NCBI GenBank assembly: GCA_011316305.1
Contig: SAUG01000069.1
Span: 372,001-436,000 of the forward strand
Source: Rusavskia elegans
Lineage: Eukaryota; Ascomycota; Lecanoromycetes; Teloschistales; Teloschistaceae
Length of the DNA: 64,000 bases
Reading direction: 5' to 3'
Shown: positions 33,790-42,709 of the stretch, piece after piece
How the letters are laid out: every line of letters starts with the position of its first letter
Numbering within the stretch: the first letter of the stretch is position 1
The notes under the pieces: generated by a model
What the model saw: the letters and a program-made list of their open reading frames with translations, nothing else
Told to the model about the DNA's origin: nothing
Database searches by the model: none
Program-made: the position numbers and the translations under genes

Positions 33790-34600
33790 AGCAAAGCCGG
33801 CTGCCCTTCGGAGTCAGAACCATGACCACCAGATCTTCGTATTCGTTATCATCTTCATTGTGCTGGCAATCCTTGCTACAGTGGTCCGAGTATGGTGCCG
33901 CCATCTAAGAAGTCCGTTGGTCTGAACGATGGCCTGGTCATTTTTGCAACGGTGACCTGGGTCTTATCCTCAGTCTGTGGCAACGGTAGCTGATTGAATA
34001 TGGACACAGATCTTGAGTGCAGCTCAGAACATCTATAATGCCCTTGGTTCGTCGCTTTGAATCTTTTGACATGAGATGCATACGTTGATAACGTAATAGG
34101 TGCCACGGAATACGGCGCGGGTCATCAATTGGTGACGTTGAACGTGAGTCAATTCGTCAACTTTAACAATGTGAGTAGTCTCTTTGGCACTCCAAGAGGC
34201 GCCTATCCCCTAGAGTGATCTGTCGTGTTGACGAGCTCTTAGCTGCGGTATACAGTCGGCCTCTTACAGCCGACCGGCATGGCAGTCACAAAACTCTCCA
34301 TCCTGCTTCTCTTCCAGAGAATCTTCGTGCAGTCACTTTTCCGGACCTGTACCACAACTGTCCGGGTCGTCATTGCCTTGTGGTGGTTTGCAGCCACTGC
34401 GGGAACAAACACTTGCTCTTTATTCTTCCACCAATCGCTGGGATCGTAACGGGTGTGATGCTCCTTGTCATGCCAATGCCCATGTTGAGGGCATTGCAGG
34501 TACCCAGGATCCAGAAGGTCGGGCTGACTGGGTTATTCTGCTTCGATGGCTTGACAGTCTTAATAGCATGATCGAGTTGAGGCTGGCCTGAGCTGACGTG
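33790..34600 (+). pseudogene. Fungal-rhodopsin-domain membrane protein, fragmented
   Basis: The plus strand contains ordered pieces of the fungal seven-helix rhodopsin-like family (SAT4/PTH11 group). They are QNHDHQIFVFVIIFIVLAILATVVRVWCRHLRS (33820-33912, interrupted by a frame change), then GLNDGLVIFATVTWVLSSVC (33919-33978). GATEYGAGHQLVTLNVSQFVNFNN follows at about 34100-34170 with a plausible GTGAG donor. Next is PTGMAVTKLSILLLFQRIF (34272-34328), which runs to a stop at about 34450. Last comes a frame-shifted MLLVMPMPMLRALQVPRIQKVGLTGLFCF (34461-34545). At least two frame changes and several stops break it, and later helices are not found. The intact family are plasma-membrane proteins of mostly unknown function, often found beside secondary-metabolite genes. 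Confidence 0.7.
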
Positions 34601-35328
34601 TACATAGTGCCACTGTCGCCAGTTGCATTCGTTATAGCATTTTGTTCTTCGGGACTAAAGACGCAACATGTATGTAAGCTTCTGATCGAGAGATCAGTTG
34701 AAGAAAGCTATTGCGATGATGCTTATGTCATGCATAGACGACATCGTCTCTGCGACCATCTAGACCGTTATTGAATCGAATGTTACGATTATACGTGCCT
34801 GTCTCATCGTTTCCAGACCGTTCTTCGTCAAGATCTATCCGTCAAAGCTCATCAGCTTCATCCAAGAAATGTCGACTGGGAGATCTTTTTCGAGGAAAGG
34901 TTCCGATTGGAAATAATCCTCTTCACGACCATCTAGTCACCGTCCTTTCAAACCTTTGACCGCTAGGCCTCTGGCTGTGACGAATATATCACTGGGAAAC
35001 CCTTCCGAGGTCGATGTTGAGAAGACTTACGGGCCGCAAAGGATAACGAAAGCAGTCATGCAGAACGAGAGGAGTGGAACGGATTTACGACGGGGACCAG
35101 GCTCGTTCTAGACTTAATGAATCACGTCTTAAACGTACATATCTTAGTTAATATGTTCATAAAGCGCCTCCAGACGCATCAAAGCAGCAACATCATTACG
35201 CTCATGATCTCGTCGACAAAGGTCTCAGCGAGAGCCACTGGATATAGTGCTTCGTTCCACTCTGCTTGGATGGATATCATATCCCGCCAGCTCGACATCC
35301 GGGAGACCCTGCAATCAAATTTCATCAG
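34601..35328. other. Non-coding stretch, possible further relic
   Basis: No gene is supported. On the minus strand near 35020-35105 a short open piece reads PGPRRKSVPLLSFCMTAFVILCG, ending at a GTAAGT donor, which could be a membrane-protein remnant. Otherwise nothing. Confidence 0.3.
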
Positions 35329-36610
35329 TCAAGAACTTCTTAGTACTAGTGACGGAGGAGGTTGAAAGGCAGAGCGATGATACATAATGAAGTAATGAAA
35401 TAGGCTGTCTGGAAACCCCAGAATGGGCGGAGACATGGTCATGGCAATGAAGTGTTGAAAAGACACATACATGGTCTTCCCGTCCGGAGATGCATAGAAT
35501 TGCACGTCTTCAATTTTCATAACCATTCGCCCCTTCCCACCATGAGGGCTAACAACATGAGTACGCGAAATATACTCCTCCTGAATGCCGTCACTTAGAA
35601 TACACGGGGCTACAAGTCTCAGGTCCTTTTTCGGTAGATGTTTCGGTATCAATTCGGCTTTGGCGAGCGACTCCAAGAATATGGAGGGGCGGTCACGAAG
35701 TCGAGAATGTGAAATAACAGATGCTCGACACGCTTGTTCTGGGATGTGGGTTTGTTGGGATGGAGGTGCTGAAAGGGTGAGGAGGAGGTCTTTGATGTTG
35801 GGGAACGTGATGAGGGCGTTGGGTTGACAGATTGGGGTGTAGTCTTCCGTTTGCGGGTGGTCGGGATCGAGGTAGCGGCGGCCATTCGTGAAGAGTGGAA
35901 ATATGGAAGGGGATGGTGAATCTGTGACAGTAGAGCTTGTGTTATTTGATGGAGGATGGAATTTGAACATGGCGAGGAGGAATGCGGCATGGGCGATCGA
36001 GGTGATTGTATATGTAGGTCCGAACTTCGATTTGATCATCTTGAGCAAGGCGGCGCTTTGTTGCTTTGTGAACGAGCTGATGAGATAGTTGGGGTTGAAT
36101 TGATCGGATACATTGGGGAGGACCTTGAAACCGGAGGTGCTGTTTTGAGTATGTATGGGTTGAGGAGAGCATCAATGTCGTTTCTTACGTTGTGTTTGAA
36201 GTCCTCACTATTGGTCTCCTACTGTTCGTTCATGAGCTCGACCCACGGTGGTGATAGATTCCTTGAAGCGTGTTGCCACGGAGGCATGGGGTTGTCCGGG
36301 TTTCACGTGGGTATCGTGCAAAGATTTTCAAATATGCCTTCGCTATCAGTCGAGTACCAACCCAATCCGCATAGGTATGGTCAACTCGGAAAAGGAACGA
36401 GATGCTCGTGACCTTCATCTCTGGAGGCGAACACTGAGCGTAGACAATCAGAGTTGTCGACCCGACGGCTTTCCGCTGCGTGGGGAGCTCGGCCTCCGGC
36501 GCCGTATATGACGAGGATGAGTTTTGCTTGGTTGAGCTGGGTCATAGATTGGGAGGCTAGGTATTGGCGGTAATTGGCGATGTTTTGTTCGGCGGTTATC
36601 TCGTTGGCTG
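35329..36610 (-). pseudogene. Condensation-type O-acyltransferase, broken
   Basis: The minus strand shows a fungal O-acyltransferase of the condensation/chloramphenicol-acetyltransferase fold, of the kind called trichothecene O-acetyltransferase-like. Pieces in order: an exon opening after a CCCCCCCAG acceptor (about 36610) with NIANYRQYLASQSMTQLNQAK; a frame change near 36500; MKVTSISFLFRVDHTYADWVGTRLIA (36418-36340), whose DHTYADWVG stands where the catalytic HHxxxDG motif is expected; a TAG in LMNEQ-stop-ETNSEDF (about 36220); then a spliced, fully open C-terminal half, GFKVLPNVSDQFNPNYL to the stop at 35329 with FTNGRRYLDPDHPQ. The C-terminal exon is well preserved, so decay may be recent, or the breaks may be assembly errors. 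Natural substrate unknown. Confidence 0.55.
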
Positions 36611-37608
36611 GGGGGGAAGCGGTGGTGTGTTTAGAGACCGAGGTGGATTAAGTATCAGATGGCAACTGTAGGGTACGACTCGATGCAAGGTGAACGAAAC
36701 ATGAGGTCAGTACAAGGGATTGAACGATTGTTCGATAACAGATCTTCATGTTAGCTTAGAATAAGTCTTTGGAAGCGTTACTAGTCAACTGTATTAGTGG
36801 GTACTATATTGTAAGAATGGCGGGCTCTCGCAAAGAATAGGCGTACCTTGAGTCTTCGATTTTGAAGGAAGACGATGGATCGGCAATCGCTTCTACAACA
36901 GTACAATGTTCCTGCCAACGTCGTCCGAGCGTCAGACGTTCAGGCAATGTGGTTCCTAACCATCGGGAGGATGCTACTTGGCTATCTTCTGGTATCTGGT
37001 GTCTCTTGGGTCTACTGACTCCAAGCAACAGGAAGTACTGGACTAACATTAGCACTGTGCAGCCCGTAGAGCCGGAAATAGCTACCGAAAGCCTCAGAGA
37101 TACTAGCTACCTTAGTGACTGGGTCTCGTAGATGTTGATGATGGCCTTCAGTGACTCTGCTTGAGCTGTGAGGTGTTTTGTATCAGCTGTCACAGGCTGA
37201 CAGACAGTCATGACACACTGATTAGTGACCCTTTGCATTTCAGGTACCTTGACGGAGAAACTTGGGGTTTAGTAGAGGTGCCTCTGTCAGCGATAAGGTG
37301 ACCGATAGTACAGCAAGACCTAGGAAAAGGAAGGTAGAAGAGAATGAGAAGATATGCTTATGAGATCGATGTCTTACCTTATCATCAGCCGGACCAGCTC
37401 ACCATTTCCAAACAACGATATTAAGAATGAATCACCTTCGCACCTCCCTCCTCCATAATCAACAAGTCCGCCCCTCATTATCATATCTCAATTCTTGGGG
37501 CACCAAGATCGAATCCAAAAGAATGCTGGTTACGCCAAAAATAAAAAACCGTGAGTCCCACACCCACAATCAAGAAGTACCATCCTATGAAACGTGAAAA
37601 ACACTCCG
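36611..37608. other. Intergenic or acyltransferase 5' remnant
   Basis: The expected N-terminal third of the acyltransferase is not recognisable. A minus-strand open piece (36853-37055, ending at a GTACGC donor) might belong to it. Nothing else is seen before the tRNA. Confidence 0.35.
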
Positions 37609-37686
37609 GCTTGGCTAGCTCAATTGGTAGAGCGCATGACTCTTATAGATATCATGAGGCTGCGGGTTCGATGCCCGCGTCGAGCT
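37609..37686 (+). tRNA. tRNA-Lys (CTT) with a 5-nt insertion in the anticodon loop
   Basis: A full cloverleaf folds by eye. The acceptor stem is GCTTGGC/GTCGAGC with two G-U pairs. The D arm is GCTC...GAGC (37618-37633). The anticodon stem is CATGA/TCATG (37635-37639, 37652-37656). The variable loop is AGGCT. The T arm is GCGGG-TTCGATG-CCCGC (37662-37678), followed by a discriminator T and a T-run that ends transcription (37686-37690). The loop reads CT-CTT-A, then five extra bases (TAGAT or an equivalent window, 37646-37650), then A. The extra bases sit at the canonical intron site after position 37, so they are probably a very short intron. Confidence 0.85.
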
Positions 37687-38118
37687 TTTTGCTTCTTTTG
37701 GCTTCTGCTCCGAGGATCATTGTTGACGGTCATAGCAAATATCGACCCATCGAAGTGAGAGAAATCGAGTAATCGACATAGTAGAACTGGGATGAGGAGG
37801 TGTAATAAAGGACGCCTTTGGCCAGACGGCTTAATATGGGAATCATGACAAGATCGCGCATACATACTGGACTATCCATGGGTGTGGTAAACGGAGAAGG
37901 CGAAGAGAATCTGTAGGGAAGATGGTGATTACATACCGGTTCGTCTCATAGCTGTTGTATGACTACCCAGCAAGGAACGCAACGCAACCTACATGGTGCT
38001 TATCTGACGGGATAATAGAGCTCTTCTCTTTCCCCTTACCCGTGATCATAATCATCCATGATCCATTTCATGCACATCCTATTCACACCCGACTATTCCC
38101 ACAGTACCCATGGAACCA
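37687..38118. other. Intergenic
   Basis: Between the tRNA and the 3' end of the hydroxyacid dehydrogenase gene. Only the tRNA's T-run terminator at its left edge is recognised. Confidence 0.5.
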
Positions 38119-39306
38119 TCAATAGCCCCTTTCCCGATCCACCACGTTAATCAACCTCTCCCCCTTTTCTCTCCTCTCTAAATTAACCTCGAATACCTGG
38201 AAGCACCGGTCTACATACGCACTGCCCAGTCCACTAATGTGCGGCGTGACAATACAATTCGGTGCGTCCCACAATGGGTCATCCTTGGGCAGTGGTTCGG
38301 GGTCCGTGACATCAAGTGCGGCGCCTTTCAAACCAGGGATAGATGTATCGGCTTTCATGTCAGCTTCGGGAGCGACGGCGAAACCACCTAGGCCGTCTGC
38401 CATGGAGGCGGTGTGGGCATCGTAGGCGTTGAGAGCAGCAATCAAAGCAGGTTGGTCAATGATAGGCCCACGGGAGATATTCGTTACGAACGCATTGCGC
38501 TTACTCAAGATCCCAAATTCCTCTTCGCTGAGAAGATGCGTCGTTTCCTTCGTCAATGGAACGGAGACGAGAAGATGGTCGATGTCCTGCGCCAAGAAAT
38601 GATGCAAGTCCTTTTTGTCGGTGCCGCTGTACCACGCATCTGGGATTTTCCCCTCGGGATCGCCTGTGCCGGGAACGATGAAGCCGGTATCGTGCTTGCT
38701 TTCCGGGGTGCTGCGTGGACGAGCGGTATATGCAATGACATCCATACCCATGGCCTTGGCTACATTGCCGACTTGACGGCCGATACTGCCATAGCCGAGG
38801 ACGCCGAGGCGTTGGCCGACCTTATCGTGTAAATTGCGCAGGAGGCCGATGCCTGATTGGTCATCTTGGCCCCAGCGATGGTTGTTTTGCCATTTGTGGA
38901 GGAGGGCGTAGTGGTGGGAGGATGCGAGCATGGTCATGAGCCCCCATTCGGCGATTTGAGGGCCATGGATCCCGGAGGAGGTCGTCAACGGTATCTTAGT
39001 GTTGGTGTATATCGGGCTGTCGGCGATGTGGTTCGTGCCTGCGGAGGTGAAGTGGATGAGTTCGAGATTGGGGCAGTCCTTCGAGGAAGGGGGGATGGCA
39101 GAGAGTGTGATGAGGAAAGTGGCATCTTGAAAAATTTCTGGAGGAACTTGTGAGCGAGCTCTCCAGGGGACATCGGTGAAAAGGAGCTGATGGAAGGTGA
39201 TCTTGATGTAGGGATGGTTACGGCGGATGCGGTCGAATATTGCGTTGGGCGGATCGAATGGGAGGATGACAAGGAGATGTTCGGATTTCTTGGGGCCGCC
39301 GCCCAT
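38119..39306 (-). CDS. D-isomer-specific 2-hydroxyacid dehydrogenase
   Basis: An uninterrupted frame of 395 residues. The NAD(P)-binding Rossmann fold carries LGYGSIGRQVG (about residues 165-175). The catalytic set is present: Arg in NISRGPIID (about 280), the acidic partner in DVTDPEPLPKDDPLW (about 335) and His in TPHISG (about 357). An insertion between the Rossmann Gly motif and the later strands (PRSTPESKHDTGFIVPGTGD) lengthens the protein relative to bacterial homologs and is common in fungi. The enzyme reversibly reduces a 2-oxoacid to the D-2-hydroxyacid in the cytosol; the substrate (glyoxylate, hydroxypyruvate, others) cannot be read. There is no signal peptide or peroxisomal end (terminus RERGY). 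The next gene, an aldolase giving 2-oxoacids, has the same strand. Confidence 0.95.
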   Translation of the reverse strand: MGGGPKKSEHLLVILPFDPPNAIFDRIRRNHPYIKITFHQLLFTDVPWRARSQVPPEIFQDATFLITLSAIPPSSKDCPNLELIHFTSAGTNHIADSPIYTNTKIPLTTSSGIHGPQIAEWGLMTMLASSHHYALLHKWQNNHRWGQDDQSGIGLLRNLHDKVGQRLGVLGYGSIGRQVGNVAKAMGMDVIAYTARPRSTPESKHDTGFIVPGTGDPEGKIPDAWYSGTDKKDLHHFLAQDIDHLLVSVPLTKETTHLLSEEEFGILSKRNAFVTNISRGPIIDQPALIAALNAYDAHTASMADGLGGFAVAPEADMKADTSIPGLKGAALDVTDPEPLPKDDPLWDAPNCIVTPHISGLGSAYVDRCFQVFEVNLERREKGERLINVVDRERGY

Positions 39307-40036
39307 GGCTAGCTGTATTGGAGACTTGGAGTGGGCAGGACTATCGAGAAATTGAGAGGTTAGCGATTTCGTTTGGCTATGGACCTTCTTCCCGTCTCGT
39401 GATAGGCATTAGGCACCTCGAGGCACACTGAGGTAATCCGTATGTACGATGGCTTGGGTCGGCACCGGCAAAAGGATAGATTTGCAATGCCGTTTGTCGT
39501 CGTCTTTCTCAATCGCCCAATTTTGCTCGTCGACTCTGCACCTGTAGGCGGCTCAATTCCCCCAACCCTTGAGGAGCACTCTTGCTAGCATCGTCTGTGC
39601 CCCAATAACAATGTCGATGTTCAGCTGGGTCACTTAGCGGGGAAACCTTCAAATGGCACTGACGTACGACAGCAAGGATGACCCACTTTCGTGTTTAATT
39701 GTCTTTCGCTGGAAACAAAACTTTAATTGAGTGCCTTATCTAAGGTTTGCAATGGATGTTTCCAACCATTGATCCGGACCTTCGGGATGCTTCATGATAG
39801 GACAATCAGACTCATCTCCGCCGCAGAGATTTCGACCCCTCGAGATAACCTCAGGGCTTATGAAGAGTGATTTGCAAGATATTGTTCGACTGCACTATGC
39901 CGTTGATAGCTTTTGGATGCACCGGTACACAAGAGCCTCCCACCGTCCGCGCGTATTGTATGATACAAAGCACAACCCCGCCGTAACTCCACCCGCTTGT
40001 TGCTTGCTTAACAGTTTTGCCACCCAGAAACAGATG
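39307..40036. other. Intergenic, between same-strand genes
   Basis: Holds the promoter of the dehydrogenase and the 3' flank of the aldolase. An 82-codon frame (39794-40042) overlaps the aldolase stop. No gene is called. Confidence 0.5.
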
Positions 40037-41149
40037 TTATGACAGAGAATTCTCCAAGTCCACCAACTCCTTGAAGTTGGCAGCATATTTGCTTGCCTCC
40101 TGCTTACTCGGACGAGGCAATGGCTTACGGGCGACGCCACCGTATCCATAATGTGTTTCCAAGGCACTCTTGGTGCCCACGATCCCACCAGAGATGGCTG
40201 CCCAGTCCCCGCGAGCAACGACTGCCTGCAGCTTCTTGGCCTCATCCATCCGGCCCGTTTTGTAGAGGTTGATGATTCTGACGCATGCCTTCGGTGCGAT
40301 GTTGCCCAATCCGCCGACAATGCCGGAGCCCCCCACGACCAGGGTCTGTAGAGTGAAGTCTGCCGATCCACCCATGCACATGAAACCTGAGCCGTCCTCG
40401 GATGGAGTTACCGCATCCACCGCCGAAGCAATCCGCCCCAACTTGCCCGTGTTGCCGCAGGTCAATTTGCAGCCGACAATGTTGCTGTGCTTGGCAAGTT
40501 TGGTGATGACATCCGAATCCATATCGAGACCGCTGACCGCGCCGGGGTAGTTATAGATCAGGATGGGGATCGGTGAGGCATCCGCGACTTGTTCAAAGAA
40601 TTCCACCAGCGACTCGGGTTTGTACATGGCCTTGTAGTATGAGGGTGGAAGGACGAGTGCGTAATCACCGCCGGATGTCATGGCCTCACGGCACAGCTCG
40701 ATGGTTTCGCGGGTTGACTGGGAGCCACAACCCACGATTATCGGCAGAGCGTGGAAGCCAGCATTGTCCAGAGCATTGCGGGTGGTTTTCGTGACCAGTT
40801 TTCGTTCTTGGTGTGACAGATGAACCGCCTCGCCATTCGAGCCCTGGGTAGCAAGGCCGGCAACGCCTGCTTTGGCGAGGCGCACAGCATGCTTTGTAAT
40901 GGTGTCAAGATCCAGGTCTTCGCTTTCGGCGTGAAAGAAGGTAACGGTGGGAACGTAGACGCCAGGTCTCAGCGAGCGCACTGTATGAGCATCGTCGATC
41001 GAGGAAGCTGCAGTACTGTCTGAAGACTCGCTATACTGGGATTGGGAGTAGATGGACTCGACCACGCTAAGGGAACGAGGGGTGGGATTGAGGGTGAGAT
41101 CTTGGTGGAAGGTGCTCGTCGGCGAAGGAGCTTTGTTGCGTGGAGCCAT
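40037..41149 (-). CDS. DHDPS/NAL-family class I aldolase
   Basis: An intronless frame of 370 residues. A Ser/Thr-rich 55-residue leader precedes the TIM barrel, which starts at RPGVYVPTVTFF. Family marks are GSNGEAVHLSHQER (the GT/SNGE loop), ALPIIVGCGSQSTRETIELC, the proton-relay Tyr in IYNYPG (about residue 204) and the Schiff-base Lys in VGCKLTCGN (about 229). Next come GGSGIVGGLGNIAPK and a helical C-terminus. Fungi do not make lysine through dihydrodipicolinate, so a catabolic role is more likely: 4-hydroxy-2-oxoglutarate, 2-keto-3-deoxy sugar acid or similar aldol cleavage to pyruvate. The leader is acidic and probably not a mitochondrial presequence. If starts were misjudged, a later Met is unlikely because the barrel begins soon after. 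Confidence 0.93.
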   Translation of the reverse strand: MAPRNKAPSPTSTFHQDLTLNPTPRSLSVVESIYSQSQYSESSDSTAASSIDDAHTVRSLRPGVYVPTVTFFHAESEDLDLDTITKHAVRLAKAGVAGLATQGSNGEAVHLSHQERKLVTKTTRNALDNAGFHALPIIVGCGSQSTRETIELCREAMTSGGDYALVLPPSYYKAMYKPESLVEFFEQVADASPIPILIYNYPGAVSGLDMDSDVITKLAKHSNIVGCKLTCGNTGKLGRIASAVDAVTPSEDGSGFMCMGGSADFTLQTLVVGGSGIVGGLGNIAPKACVRIINLYKTGRMDEAKKLQAVVARGDWAAISGGIVGTKSALETHYGYGGVARKPLPRPSKQEASKYAANFKELVDLENSLS

Positions 41150-42709
41150 TATTATCGTGGGGGTCTACTCCAGAGAATGAAGAGCTGGAGAGCAGCTATT
41201 GATTGCAAAGAAAGAAAGAGTGGAGGTATTTCACCGATGGTCGAGGATAAGCATCAGGGTCATGAATTGAAGAAAAGGGAAGGAAATGCCCTTGCCTTAA
41301 ATAAGAAAGCCTCATAAGACCGTTGCGGTCATCATCTGGAGGTCCGAGCAACGCGACAAAAAAGAGGTTCGATGTGGGGGTCGTGACTACTCTAGTAAGG
41401 GTATATGTGCAAGGTTCCACGGAATTGCTGTACTCTAGTGACAAAAATTTGAAGGAGACGGGACCGGCCTTGGACTGGTGGAGGGATCATCAGGCCGGGT
41501 GGCGATTCCAACCAGCCAGGTACGCAGCTGTACCTCGGGAAGATCCTGCACGACTCCAACGAGAGCCTCGTCGATCCATGCATCCCAAATAATAACATTT
41601 TTGGGGGTCCGAGTTTGACATTGGGTGGGGGCACCTGCTGGGACGGTCCCATATGCTGTACGATCGACGTGACCAAGCATCATGAAGCCGACTGGATGTG
41701 TTTCTTTGTGCCTGTTTGACCAAGGCTTTAACTTGGGTTGGAATCCGGCTGAAGTGAGGTCAGGTACCAAAAGGATCGCACACGCGTCGGGAAGATTGAA
41801 GCAAACCAGGACAGGATCCGGATAGCTGCATGCATCTCGACCACTGTGACGGGTTCCGGCACGCGGCGTGGGGGAAGTTGGTTGTATGGACGGTTGGGGG
41901 TGGTGGTCCGTCCTCCAGCCCTGAGAATAATAATACTATCAGTGTGTCGGTCCGAGCAGTTTGCTAGTAGCTCAAAGCTGGGGCCATCTGGTTCTACCCA
42001 AAACCTTAGCGTATTAATACTCGTATACGCAAACCTTAATAAAACCCTGCATCAACGACGAAAACAACCCAAGCCGGCAATCATCTATATTCTTGCATCA
42101 TTGACTATGCAGCAAACAACGTCTGCTTTTGAGAGGTTCGTCAATCAGTCAGCTGCTGTCGAAGCCCACCCATTCCGATTGTTGTCGGGCACTTTCCCGT
42201 GTGCAGGAAACGTGGCGATTGTTGATAACCCGGGTTTGGTTGAGTCATGTGGATGCAAACCCTACCGTTGATTGCTGCCCTCGTGGCCACAAATCCATAT
42301 GCGTTACACGATCGAGATTTGTGGGCAAAGAAGCAACGCTAACCGATGACTCGCAGCACCACTTCCGTGCAGTGGGCAGCGGAACCGATGCGGCAACGGC
42401 GGTTGCGTTCCTCCACGTGGGAAATCAAGCCTGCATCTGGGAACCATAGCCGTTGTCCTGCGCCTGAGGGTGTGCTAGGTTAGGGAAACCATCGTGCTGG
42501 TGGCATACCCCGCACCCCAGTTGAAGAAAAGTAGTCACACCGACGGAGCGACCAGCAAGCCATTAGTAAGTAACAGCTATACAGACCACTCACCATCGAG
42601 TGGTATGGAGCAGCTGTTCAGTCGACCGAGTACTATGACAATCATTGGTCAATATACTTCTATATGTCAGGCTCTTGCTGAGTCCCTCCGAGCCCCAGTT
42701 TCATGTACA
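41150..42709. other. Intergenic, no gene recognised
   Basis: About 1.5 kb. The longest frames (41846-42271 plus, 141 codons; 41435-41770 minus, 111 codons) have no domain or splice partner. Short AT-rich segments at 41925-42060. Confidence 0.5.

Noticed and set aside
41846..42449. Open frames in the 41.2-42.7 kb gap as a new gene
   Set aside because: No domain, no consistent splice path and no shared composition between the pieces.
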